This document shows, in pieces, positions 1 to 11,069 of a DNA stretch of 32,823 nucleotides. Under the pieces are notes generated by a model, which worked only from the letters and a program-made list of their open reading frames with translations, made no database searches and was not told the DNA's origin. The position numbers were made by a program, and so were the translations under genes. Origin of the DNA: Poronia punctata (lineage: Eukaryota; Ascomycota; Sordariomycetes; Xylariales; Xylariaceae). Every line of letters starts with the position of its first letter. Within the stretch, counting starts at the first letter, position 1. The DNA is taken from NCBI GenBank assembly GCA_022579005.1, contig MU401783.1:1-32823 (forward strand). The letters are read 5' to 3'.

Positions 1-2110
1 TATTAAGCTTTTAAATAATATAATTAACTTAATACTTAATAAAGCGCTAAAAGTAAACTTATTAATATTTATTATATTAGTAATATAGTTAATAATTTAA
101 TATAAAGTCTTATTAAAATAAAAAAGTTTTATACTTAAGCTAGCTATATTTTAGCAACGTTTATTAACTATACTATTTATATTTAATATTATTATTTTAA
201 ATACTTTTGCTATGCTTATTTAAAATTTAAATTTTAAAAATTTGCTTATAAAAATATACTTTAAATAGCTATATAAAAGCGTACTTACTTTTTTATAAAC
301 TAAGCATATTTTTGATTTAAATTTAAATATTTTATATTTTTTAAAACAAAATATTAATAGCTTTTATAACTTTATAAACTTATATAATAAAAATAGTAAT
401 ATGTTATAATATTAGTATAAGCTAAAATATTTAATTAATATAGCGCTTTAAGTTTGCTGCTAAAAATAACTTTTTAATAAAAAAGTAATAATTATTTTAA
501 AATATTTTATAAAAACTTATTATTTTAGTTTTCGCTTTAAATATTTGTTTATAATTATTAAGCTTATATAAAAATTTTATTTTATAAAAACTTAAGCTTA
601 AAGCAAAGCTATTTATAACTTATAATAAAAAAAAGCTACTTATAACTAAATACTAATATATTTTATTTTAAAGTTTTATAAAAAAGCTTATTAGTATATT
701 ATAATTGTTAATTATTTTTAACTAGCAGCTTTTATTATTAATAGCTTAAAAATATTAAAATAAAGTATTATATAAATTAAAAAAAAGTTATAATAAGTTT
801 ATAAAACTATATTTTATATATTGCTTATGCTATAATATATTATAATTATACTTTTGCTAATATAGTAAAAAAGTTAAAAATATAAAATATTTTATATTAT
901 TTATATTATTTACTTATTTAAAGTTTTAAACTAGCTAATACTTTTAACTATTAGTACTTTTAGTAAATATAAGCTTTAAAATATTATTACTATTTTAATA
1001 GTACTTAAAAAAATAGCTAAAATTTGCTTTATAAAAAAAAACTATTTAAAAAAAACAAAATTAATATAAAGCTACTTATTTTTGAACTTTTAAAACTATT
1101 ATAACTAAGTTTACTAGTTTAAATATTTATAATATTTTAAAAGTACTTTTATATTTGCTATTTAGTATAGCTTTATTAACTTTTTTATAAAGAAATTATA
1201 AGTTAATAAATATTTTGTTTAAATTATTAATAGTATGCTTATTTAACAAAAAGCTTTTTATTAATAGCTACTATAGCTTAAAACTAAAAAATTTACTAAT
1301 TAAAAAGTTTTTTAAAAAAGTATAATAGTATTTAACTTATTATAAACTTTATAGTTTTTTTATAAAAGTAAGAAAATATATACTTAAATTTACTATTAAA
1401 AATATTATATTATAGCATTGTTAATAAAGTATATTAAAGCAATTTGCTATTAATATAAATATAAGTCTAGCTATTATTTTATATTATAAAGTTAATAAAA
1501 CTTTTTTTTAATATATAACTTATTTTTAGCTTATTTATTTTTATAAGTAAAAAGGTTAAGTATAGTACTATATAAATATAAAAGCTTTTAATATTATAAT
1601 AGCTAAAACAAAGCCTTAGCAGCTAAAGCAAACTATTATTAAAAGTAATAATAAGTAATTTTAATAAACAAAACCTTTAATAGCTTTAAATAGCTATAAA
1701 AAGCCTATTAAATAATAAAATAATAAAAACATTATATTAATTTTATTAAAAAAAGATTTTTTATAATATATTAACTTATTTTAGCTTTAAAAGTGCTAAA
1801 AACAGCAACCTTTTTAGCTTAAAAAAATTATAACATAATTAGCATATATACTAATTACGCTTTACGTTATAAAATAGCTATAAAACTAAAAAAAGCTAGC
1901 TTAATTTATATTTTTATATATATAGCTATTATTTTTGCATTACTTTTTAAACTTAAATACCTAGCTATTTATTATATATATAATATACTAAGTTATACTT
2001 TTTAAAATATTTTTATAAAGCTATAATTAACGCAAAGCCTTTAAGACCTAGTTAATATATCTACTCTAGCTAAACCTCTTTTAGTATAAAGTTAAAGGAA
2101 TCTTTAAAAA
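1..2110. other. Unassigned AT-rich, RIP-like DNA
   Basis: No open frame, RNA gene or recognisable protein motif was found here on either strand. Composition matches the rest of the window: about 17% G+C in the first 60 bases, stops in every frame, and surviving cytosines mostly in ACT or GCT contexts. The homology between the outer and inner Copia-1 copies seems to stop near 2110, so this stretch is not simply the 5' end of that element. It could be the upstream part of the second Copia element seen after 13004, or another decayed repeat; I could not show either. Around 2058-2085 a short match to the outer end of the Copia-1 LTR is visible (CTCTAGCTA followed by A-rich sequence and TTTAGTAT). 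Confidence 0.5.
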
Positions 2111-3828
2111 CTTTTAATTTTATTGCAATACTAAAATATTTATAAGCAAAGCTTAAATAAAACTTTTATAAAAGCTTTTACCTTTATAATTAATAAAATT
2201 ATAAAGGCTTAGCAAGTACTTAGCGCTGCGTATTAAAGTAAAGTTTACTTAGTAATAAATATAGTATGCATATATAAAAATATATTTAAGTTTAATAAAG
2301 TACTTATTTACTAAAAGCTAATATTTAAAAATTTATTTTTTAACTTTTAAGCATGTTTTTAAGTAGCAAATAATAATAAAAGGAGTATTGCGTTTTATAT
2401 AAATTATAAGTATAATAATTATAGTTATAATAAAAATAATTTAATACTATATTGCTTTTGTTTTAAATTTAAATTAAACTTATTAAAGTAAAGGTATAAG
2501 TGTTATATATATAAAAGAAATATTTTTTAATAGATTATTTAATTAAAAAACAATATAAAGCAAAATGTTAATTCTTTAGCACTTTTAAAACAATTTACAG
2601 CTATAAACTAAATATTAAAAAAACTATTTAATATTTAATAAAATTAAAAAGTATTTTTAAAACTACTTTTAATTTAAGCATAAATTAAAATAAAATTAAT
2701 AAAAAAATAGCTAAAACATTTACTTTATTTTTAATAAACGCTGCATATATATATTATATTATAAGCAAAAATATATAATAATTTAAAGCTAAAACGCTAG
2801 CAAATTAATTTATTTTAAAAGATTTATATAAACAACAATACTAAAGCAAATTATAAAATATAAGTACATTTAACTATTTAATAGTTAAAAAAGCATAATT
2901 AAAAGCGTATTTATACTTAAATTTAAAAGTAAATATAATATAAAAACTAAGTAAAGTTTATAATAAGTTTAAAAGCAGCAGTATTATTAAAAGTATTAGT
3001 ACAATTTAAATATAAAACTTTTTTAAAACTATTATATATTATATTTTAAATATGCTTACTTTTTTTTTATTTTTGTTATAAGACGTTAACTATATTAGTG
3101 CTTATTTTAATAATATTAAAATTGTTATTATTTAAAGTAATAATAATATAATATTAGTTATTTATAAATAAAAATATTTATTTTTTAATATATACTTTAG
3201 CAAAATATTTGCATATTTTACTAAAACTAAATTATACTAGCTTTATAAACAATTTAAGCACTTTAAAGTAGTAAAATTAAAGTAAATATTAACTATAGCA
3301 AGTTATAAAGTTAATTATTTTATTTAAACGAAAATTTAAAACTTTTGCTATTAGTACTAAATATATAACCTAGCGCTTAAACGCTTTAAATTTACTTTAA
3401 AAAATAACTATAAATTTAATTATAAGGTTATTATTAACGTAGTTTAAATTAATAAAAAATACGTTTTTTACGTTTTTAATTTAGCTATATTATTTTAAGC
3501 TATAACTTTTATTTAAATAATAAAAGCATATAAAGTATAAAATATATTTTATAAGTACTAAATTAACGTTTATTAAAAACTGCTTAATTATATAGTTTAT
3601 AACTTTAGCATTAACCTTGCTTTAAAAAAGTTTTAAACTAGTGCTAGGATTATAAAAATTATATATAAATAAATGCTAATTAAAGCATATTAAGCACTTA
3701 GCAAAATTAAACGCGCATATACCTTTTTATACTATACTTTTAATATTATTAAAAAAAGGATTAGCTATTATAATAATAATAAATTAATTTTATAAATAAT
3801 AATAAAAGCTTTTAATAATATTATAAAA
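2110..3828 (+). mobile_element. Copia-1 outer copy, left half (5' part of coding region), degenerate
   Basis: This segment is the reverse complement of about 6445-8425 in the inner Copia-1 copy, with many transitions but collinear over the whole length. For example, 2200-2350 matches the complement of about 8210-8370, and 3560-3828 matches the complement of 6445-6700. It lacks the 6974-7264 insertion present in the inner copy. In element order it lies upstream of RT, so it should hold gag, protease and integrase sequence, but I could not read a diagnostic motif and no frame is open. It ends exactly at the insertion point of the inner element. The 5' LTR expected further left was not found, so the outer copy is probably truncated or rearranged near 2110. 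Confidence 0.75.
3824..3828. repeat. Target-site duplication TAAAA, left copy
   Basis: TAAAA immediately precedes the TGTTGG start of the LTR at 3829 and recurs at 10381-10385 immediately after the other LTR. Five bases is the usual duplication for Copia-type integrases. Removing the inner element and one TAAAA restores collinearity with the uninterrupted copy (complement of about 6428-6455). Confidence 0.8.
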
Positions 3829-4217
3829 TGTTGGTCTAGCTAGGGTAAATGTAATTATAATATGTTATTATTAATAGTACTATGTTAACTTAATTAATTA
3901 AAAGGAAAAGAAGTTATAAGGACTTTTTTTAGCAAGTTTTATATAGCTATAAAGGTTTGCACTATATTTAAAACCTATTAGCAATATAAAAGGAACACGT
4001 ATACTATATATATTTAATATATAAAAGATGTATACTTTTTATATACTAGTTATATACTATATATATACACTATATATATATATTTTTTAATAAAGTAAGT
4101 TTAATATAATTAATAATAAATATATAAAAAACTAAATATTTATGTTTATAAGATATTTGCGTTTTAATAGTCTTAATATAGTTAATAAAGTTAAAAGTAT
4201 TAAAAAGGATTTTAATA
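3829..4217 (-). repeat. Copia-1 inner 3' LTR (LTR A)
   Basis: This 389-bp LTR aligns along its length with 9997-10380 in direct orientation and with the complement of 12618-13003. On the plus strand it begins TGTTGGTCTAGC and ends TTTTAATA, the expected relic of a TGTT...AACA terminal inverted repeat after C-to-T change. Shared landmarks are ATATTTGCGTTTTAATAG near the right end and a run of alternating TATA blocks in the middle (about 4000-4085). A purine-rich tract lies immediately inside it on the minus strand (complement of 4218-4233), in the position of a polypurine tract. Confidence 0.88.
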
Positions 4218-4233
4218 CTTGCTATTTTTTTTT
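4218..4233 (-). other. Candidate polypurine tract of Copia-1 inner copy
   Basis: Read on the minus strand this is a run of A followed by TAGCAAG, directly abutting the 3' LTR. The equivalent site of the outer copy (about 12601-12617) reads TTAAAAGAAATAGCAAG. Position and purine richness suggest the plus-strand primer, but a T interrupts it and RIP-type change would itself raise A content, so this is an inference from position. Confidence 0.45.
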
Positions 4234-4304
4234 AATTACATTTTTATTTTTTTGTGCTTTTGTTTTTAACTTATAAGCAATTTACTATTGCTTTGATTTT
4301 TATT

Positions 4305-4845
4305 TATATTTAATTTATTATAATAAAAAACTTAAGTGCTTAGTTAAAAGTTTTTTTTATAAATAAATTTGCAAGGTTATCTTTTTTGTTAATTTAATAT
4401 ACTTTTGCAATCTTTTTTTTTATAAGATTTTTATAGTAATATTACGTTAATTATAAAGCGTTTGTTTTATATACTTTTAAGCTTTATAAAATATTAATAA
4501 AGTAATTTAAAATTAGTATAAAGTACTAAAAAAATTAAAAGTAATTTAAGTACTTTAAAAATTAAGTATAAAGTAGTATATAAAGCAATAGCGCTATTAA
4601 CTTTATTAACTATATTATATAGTATACTAGCAAGAATAAATTAAATAATACGCTTATATTTACTTAGATTTTAGTATATAATATTATTAATAATTTTATA
4701 TTTATTTTGCTTATAATTTAAAATTAATTTATTAGTAAAAATAATAATAAAACTAATTTAAAAGCTTAGGTTAGTATTATTAGCAAATAATCTATTTATA
4801 AAAATAAATAGTTTTACTTTTATTAAGTTTAAAAGTATATAAGTT
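4305..4845 (-). pseudogene. Copia-1 inner RNase H domain remnant
   Basis: This is the minus-strand counterpart of the plus-strand RNase H at about 11990-12530. The two are collinear, with coordinates summing to about 16835, and differ by scattered transitions. RNase H would remove the RNA template during reverse transcription inside the virus-like particle. The frame is interrupted by stops at former Trp, Gln and Arg codons and cannot be translated. It was assigned by homology to the better-read outer copy. Confidence 0.75.
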
Positions 4846-4934
4846 AATTTATAGTGGTTATTTTTAATTTATTAGTTAATTTGCTTATTTAACGCTTAAA
4901 TATTATTTTTTATAAGTTTAGTAACTTATATAGC

Positions 4935-5765
4935 TATTAATAACTTAAATATAGCTTTAAGTTAATATATACTGCTAATATATGCACTATATACCTTTTA
5001 GCTAATATATTACTAAAAAGCATTAACTAAAATAAAATTAATTTTAGTTAGATTTTTTGCTTAACTTTTTTATATAAAAATTACTTTTTTTTTAAAAAAA
5101 GTAACTTTTATATTATTAAATTTAATTACTTGTTTTTTATTAAAAAATTGCTTTAGTTTTGCTTTAAATTTAGCTTTAAAAAGTTTGCTTTTTTTTAGCT
5201 AAAAATATTAGTATAGCAAATAATAAAATATTATTTATTTATATTATAGTAATACTAAATTTATTATATTTGCTTTTTATAAATAATAAGTAAAAGTTAT
5301 AAATTAATATTATTATTTTAAGTTAATTTTAGTAATATTTATAATAAATTTAAAACTAATATAAACTAAATTTAGCTAAACTATAAAGAAAATATAATAA
5401 TTAAAAAATAGTACTTTTAAAGTACTTTTTTTAAGTTTAATAAGTAAGCATATATATATAATATAAAAAAGGTATTTTTTAACTATATATATGCTTATAT
5501 AATTTTTTTAAGCTTACTATAAGCGTTATAATTTTAAATTAAAAATAATATAAGTATAAATATAACTTATTAAGTTATTTATTAAATAATAAAAGCTTAA
5601 TATAGACCTATTTGTTTATAGTTATTATAGCTTTAAACTACTAATTATAATTTTTTATAAAGCTTAGTAATTTTATTTTTAATTTTGTATACTTTATAAA
5701 ATGAAAATAGCTTAATATTTAAGTATGTTTTAAAATTAAAATAAATAAACTTAAATACTTTTATG
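4935..5765 (-). pseudogene. Copia-1 inner reverse transcriptase remnant
   Basis: This is the reverse complement of the RT region read in the outer copy (about 11070-11900). The catalytic neighbourhood lies at about 5215-5255 and matches the stretch that reads ATNNT-like (QTNNT in the outer copy, from an ancestral QTDDT). The domain would have made cDNA from the element's RNA. It is collinear with the outer copy but broken by many stops in all three minus frames. A near-perfect inverted repeat with TAAGCATATATATA-type arms (about 5448-5495) sits within it; it is probably incidental. Confidence 0.75.
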
Positions 5766-6968
5766 CTTAAAAGATTATTAATTTTTAAAGTATTAAACTT
5801 TTTAAAAAGTAAACTAAAAGTAAAAATAATGCTTTTATTTTCTAGCTTTAAATATAATTAAAAACTTGCTTTTTTAGCGTTTAAGTACGTTTTTAGTACT
5901 ATTACGTACTTAAATTATATTATTAAAAAATATTATAATATAATAAATTTTTCTTTTCTTTTTTAGTTTTTTATAAAAGTAGTAAATAATTGTTAAAGTA
6001 GTAAAAAGTTGTAAGTTTTTTACTTTTACGAAAAATATATTTTAATTTATACTTACTTTATAGTTAGTTTAGTTTTTATTTGCTAAAAATTTGTTTATAT
6101 ATTAATATAGTTTTATTTAAATATAATAAACTTTTATTAGTTTATTAACTATATTAACAATAACGTTTTTGCTTTTAATTGCTTAAACTTTAAAAAAACT
6201 ATTTTATTTTTGCTTTTTTTGCTAAATAAAAACTTTACTTTATATAAAAAAAAAAAGTTTAAAGCTATTTTAAGTATTAAGCGTACGCAATATATTTGCT
6301 TTTGCCTTTTTATTTTAAATAGCTTTTATAGCTTTTTAAATAGCTTTTATATACTAAATAATTTTAAGTAATAATAGTAAATTATTATTAATTTATAAAT
6401 AAATATTAAATATTAATAAAGTAAATATTAGTTTATTAAATTTTATAATATTATTAAAGGCTTTTACTATTATTTATAAAATTAATTTATTATTATTTTA
6501 ATAGCTAATTCTTTTTTAATAATATTAAAAGCGTAGTATAAAAGGGCATATATATATTTAATTTTACTAAGTGCTTAATATGCTTTTATAAACATTTTTT
6601 ATATATAACTTTTATAATCTTAGTACTAGTTTAAAACTTTTTTAAAATAAAGTTAATATTAAAATTATATATTATATAATTAAGCAGTTTTTAATAAACG
6701 TTAATCTAGCACTTATAAAGTATATTTTATATTTTATATGCTTTTATTTTTTAAATAAAAGTTGTAGCTTAAAATAATATAATTAAATTAATAATATAAA
6801 AAACCTATTTTTTATTAATTTTAACTATATTAACTATAACTTTATAGTTAAATTTATAATTATTTTTTAAGGTAAATTTAAAGCGTTTTAATACTAAGTT
6901 ATATATTTAGCAATAATAGCAAAATTTTTTAATTTTTTTTAAAATAAAATAATTTACTTTATAACTTA

Positions 6969-6973
6969 CTATA
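6969..6973. repeat. Candidate target duplication CTATA (left copy) of the GC-rich insert
   Basis: CTATA (or ACTATA) ends the left flank at 6973 and recurs at 7265-7269. The outer Copia-1 copy has a single GCTATA at the equivalent place, so the repeat is explained by duplication during insertion. Confidence 0.6.
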
Positions 6974-7264
6974 TATAACGGATAGAGCATGTGACCTGGA
7001 TCTAAAGGTATCGGAAGTACCTTAGGTAACCAGGTACATGGTAACCTTATCTCAGATAAGGTGAGATACGCTGCGCGTATCTCAGACTATTATATAACAT
7101 ATACCTATACCTAAAAGGTACTGGAAATATATAAAGCACCTTAGACCTAGTTAAATACTTTTATAGATCATAGTTAATTATATTATATTTTCAAGCGGAT
7201 AGTTTTACTTTTAATGCTTTACACCTATCCTAATCTACTTTATTTGCTGCAACTTATTATTAAA
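6974..7264. mobile_element. About 291-bp GC-richer insertion, SINE-like candidate, largely unmutated
   Basis: Comparison with the uninterrupted outer copy shows that this block was inserted into the inner Copia-1. It is flanked by CTATA on both sides. Its base composition stands out: it keeps GA, TC, GG, CC, CA and TG dinucleotides that are nearly absent elsewhere. The start (about 6976-7005, with GGATAGAGCATGTGACC) resembles the D-arm and anticodon-arm part of a tRNA-Arg-like gene, as in tRNA-derived SINEs, but a canonical B box (GGTTCGANTCC) is not clear. There are internal hairpins (7044-7062, 7063-7083, 7197-7230). An imperfect internal duplication is also present: CTAAAGGTATCGGAAG near 7002 and CTAAAAGGTACTGGAAA near 7111. 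No terminal inverted repeat, poly-A tail or open frame was seen. A MITE or other small non-autonomous element is the alternative. Confidence 0.6.
7044..7083. repeat. Two adjacent perfect hairpins in the GC-rich insert
   Basis: The first hairpin has ACCTTATCT and AGATAAGGT arms around a single C (7044-7062). The second follows with no gap: GAGATACGC and GCGTATCTC arms around TGC (7063-7083). Each stem is 9 bp with no mismatch. They suggest a structured RNA or a cruciform, and they are intact although the surrounding DNA is heavily mutated. Confidence 0.8.
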
Positions 7265-9996
7265 CTATAGTTAATATTTACTTTAGTTTTGCTGCTTTAA
7301 AGTACTTAAATTGTTTATAAAGCTAATATAACTTAGTTTTAATAAAATATATAATTATTTTGCTAAAGTATATATTAAAAAAAAGAAAATTTTATTTATA
7401 AATAACTATTATTATATTACTATTGTTTTAAATAATAACATTTTTAATATTATTAAAATAAGTACTAATATAGTTAGCATTATATAATAAAAATAAAAAT
7501 AAAGTAAGTATATTTAAAACGTAATATATAGTTATTTTAAAAAAGTTTTATATTTAAATTATATTAATACTTTTAATAATACTATTACTACTAAATTTAA
7601 TATAAACTTTATTTAGTTTTTATATTATATTTACTTTTAAGTTTAAGCGTAAATATGCTTTTAATTATGCTTTTTTAACTATTAAATAATTAAAAGCACT
7701 TATATTTTATAATTTACTTTAATATTTTACTTTATATAAATTTTTTAAAATAAATTAATTTGCTAGCGTTTTAGCTTTAAATTACTATATATTTTTGCTT
7801 ATAATATAATATATATATATAGCGTTTATTAAAAATTAAATAAATCTTTTTGCTATTTTATTATTAATTTTATTTTGTTTTAATTTTAAATTTAAAACAG
7901 TTTTAAAAATACTTTTTATATTTATTAAATATTAAAAAAATATTTTAATATTTAGTTTATAACTATAAATTATTTTATAAGTAGTGAAAAACTAACGTTT
8001 TATTTTGCATTGTTTTTTAATTAAATAATTAGTTAAAAAATAACTATTTTTTTTATATATAAAACATTTATACTTTTGCTTTAATAAGTTTAATTTGCTT
8101 TTAAAATAAAAGCAATATAGTATTAAATTATTTTTATTATAATTATAATTATTATATTTATAATTTATATAAAATATAGTATTACTTTTATTATTATTTA
8201 CTATTTAAAAATATGCTTAAAAGTTAAAAAATAAATCTTTAAACATTAGCTTTTAGTAAATAAGTACTATATTAAACTTAAATATATTTTTATATATATA
8301 TATTACGTTTATTACTAAGTAAATTTTACTTTAATATATAGTGCTAAGTGCTTATTAAGCTTTTATAATTTTATTAATTAAAAAGTTAAAAGCTTTTATA
8401 AAGGTTTTGTTTAAGTTTTCTTTATAAATGTTTTAATATATAATTATTATTTAATTAGTAAAGTATTAAAACTAATTTATAATATTGTTAAAATACAAAT
8501 TTAATTTAAAATATATTTTTATTTATAACTTATTAAAGCTAATTTGCTATATAAAGTATTGCTTAGCATATTTATTAAAAGTTATTAAAAATATAGCTTA
8601 ATACTAGTTTTTTATTATTTTAATTTAATAATATATATTAATAAAAATTTATACTTTATTATATAATAAGTTATAAAGCTTGCTCATATAATTTTAGTTT
8701 TTTTGCTATATTTTTATAAACATAGCAATTTTTTAAAAAGTAAAAAAAGTATTATTTATTAAATATATTAAAAGTAAATTATAAAGCAAAATATAATTAA
8801 ATTTTTATAAATTTAAGTATAAAGTTAAAACGTTTTTATACTTAATAGCTAAAATAAAAACAGCTTACTATTAAAATATAACTAGCTTATTAGTAAGTAG
8901 AAAATTTACTAGCTAAAAAAGCTAAAAAGTATATAAAGTATATATAGCTTATATAGCTTATAATGCTTAAAAGGTTAAAAAAAGTTAAAAAGTAAATTAT
9001 ATGCTTTATAAAAATTAAAAAGCTTATAAAGCTTAAGCTTTTTAGTTACTTACTAGTACTTTAAAATATATTTTAAGTTTAAATATATTTTAGCTTATAA
9101 TCTTTTTATTAATAAATATAAAAGTTAAAGTAAGTTTTTATTTTTTTAATTAAAAATATATAAAAAAAGTACTAAGCTTTGCTAATAATTATATTATTAT
9201 TTATAATAGCAAGCAACTTATTACTTATTACATTATAGCTTTATATTAAGCTATAATTAATACCTTTTTGCTATAGTACTAGTAATAATAAATATTATAT
9301 TATATATACTATATTATTAAAATATTAATATATTTATTTTTTAAATTTTTTTAAATACCTTATAAAAAGTTTTTACTATTATACTATATATATATATACT
9401 TAGTTATTTTATATAAAATATATATATTTAGCTTATTTTTTGCTAGTATTTTAAAGTTAAGTTTTTTTACGCTTTACGTTTTAAAAATAATATGCTTTTT
9501 TAATAAATAAACAGCTATACTTATTTTTTAAAAACTTTTAACTTAATTTAAGTTATTATTAAAAGCGTTATTAAAGTAAATTAGTACTAACTACTATATA
9601 TACTAAATTTTCAACATAGTTAGTTTTTTAAATTCTTTTTTAAAAATAAACTAAAGTTATATAATAATAATGCTATTATAAATTAATACTAATTAGTTTT
9701 TTAATTAGCTATAAGTTAAAAAGTAGTAAAAATGCTTACTATTTTTTATTTTATTAGTATATAACCTATAAAACGCTTACTATAATTTAGCATAGCTTTT
9801 TTTACTTACTTTATTTTTCTAAGTAATTATGCAGCAATTTAAGTTAAATTCTCTTTTTATTACTTATTTAAATATAATAAGTTTTAAAAGCAATATAAAG
9901 TTAAAGCAACTTTAAATTAAGTAAAAAATAAGTATAATAATAGTTTTTATTTTTAAACATTGCTTTTTTATAGTTGCTAATTTAATTACTAATTAG

Positions 9997-10380
9997 TATT
10001 AGTCTAGCTAAGGTAAATATAATTACAATATATTATTATTAATAGTACTATATTAACTTAATTAATTAAAAAAAAAGTTATAAAACCTTTCTTTAGCAAG
10101 TTTTATATAGCTATAAAGGTTTACATTATAATTAAAACTTATTAGCAATATAAAAAGAATACATATACTTTATATATTTAATATATAAAAAACGCATACG
10201 TTTTATATACTAGTTATATACTATATACGTACACTGCGCATATACTTCTTTAATAAAGTAAGTCTAACGCAATTAATAATAAATATAAAAGAAACTAAAT
10301 ATTTATGTTTATAAAATATTTGCGTTTTAATAGTCTTAATATAGTTAATAAGGTTAAAGGTATTAAAAGGGATTTTAATA
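9997..10380 (-). repeat. Copia-1 inner 5' LTR (LTR B)
   Basis: This 384-bp LTR is in direct orientation with 3829-4217. Its first bases read TATTAGTCTAGC where the other copy has TGTTGGTCTAGC, showing G-to-A change at the terminal TG. It ends GGGATTTTAATA and is followed at once by TAAAA, the right target duplication. Because the element is on the minus strand, transcription would have started in this LTR and run leftward. No promoter can be assigned with confidence in such TA-rich DNA. Confidence 0.88.
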
Positions 10381-10385
10381 TAAAA
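10381..10385. repeat. Target-site duplication TAAAA, right copy
   Basis: This matches 3824-3828 exactly and marks the resumption of the outer Copia-1 copy. The sequence just after it (CTTAATAAAC) matches the complement of 6428-6437 with one change. Confidence 0.8.
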
Positions 10386-11069
10386 CTTAATAAACTTATA
10401 TTTACTTTATTAATATTTAATAGTTATTTATAAATTAACTATAATTTGCTATTATTACTTAAAATTATTTAGCGTGCTAAAGCTATTAAAAAAGTATAAA
10501 AGCTATTTAAAATAAAAAAATAAAAGCAAATATATTAAATGCGCTTAATACTTAAAATAGCTTTATTTTACTTTTTAGTTTTACTTTTTCTATATAAAGT
10601 GAAGTTTTTATTTAATAAAAAAAGTAAAAATAAAATAGTTCTTTTAAAGCTTAAGCAATTATAAGTAAAAACATTATTATTAATATAGTTAATAAACTAA
10701 TAAAGTTTTATTATATTTAAATAAAACTATATTAATATATAAATAAATTTTTAGCAAATATAAACTAAACTAACTATAAAGCACGTATAAATTAAAATAT
10801 ACTCTTAGAAAAATTAAAAAACTTATAACCTTTTACTACTCTAGTAGTTATTTACTAATTTTATAAAAAACTAAAAGAAAAAAACAATAGTTATTATATT
10901 ATAATATTTTTAACAGTACAATTTAAGTATATAATAGTACTAAAAACGTATTTAAATGCAAAAAGGCAGATTTTTAATTATTGTTAAAGCTATAAAATAA
11001 AAGCATTATTTTTACTTTTAGTTTACTTTTTAAAACATTTAACGCTTTAAAATTTAATAATCTTTGAAG

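Larger units (their letters stand above)
5766..9996 (-). pseudogene. Copia-1 inner upstream coding region (expected gag, protease, integrase)
   Basis: Between the RT remnant and the 5' LTR (9997) lies about 3.9 kb of element interior, excluding the insertion at 6974-7264. By Copia order it should hold gag, protease and integrase. Collinear sequence in the outer copy confirms that about 5766-8425 belongs to the element. Beyond about 8425 there is no second copy in the window to compare with. I could not read a zinc knuckle, DSG protease motif or HHCC motif, so the sub-domains are not assigned. No frame is open for 60 codons. Confidence 0.5.
3829..10380 (-). mobile_element. Copia-1 inner copy, complete but mutated LTR retrotransposon
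   Basis: A 6552-bp element bounded by two direct LTRs of 389 and 384 bp and flanked by TAAAA duplications. Its interior is collinear with the reverse complement of the outer copy, whose plus strand shows Copia RT and RNase H motifs; the inner copy is therefore coded on the minus strand. RNase H lies next to the 3829 LTR (the 3' LTR) and the leader next to the 9997 LTR (the 5' LTR). The order RT then RNase H directly before the 3' LTR, the 5-bp duplication and the TGTTG-type termini all fit the Copia (Pseudoviridae) group. All frames are broken by stops. It carries a GC-rich insertion at 6974-7264 that is absent from the outer copy, so the ancestral length was about 6.26 kb. Confidence 0.88.

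Noticed and set aside
4000..4090. TA-rich blocks in the Copia-1 LTR as a promoter TATA box
   Set aside because: TATA-like strings occur everywhere in the window, so no particular one can be called a promoter element.
6974..7100. A functional tRNA gene in the GC-rich insert
   Set aside because: Only the D-arm-like part resembles a tRNA. There is no acceptor stem pairing and no clear T-arm or B box.
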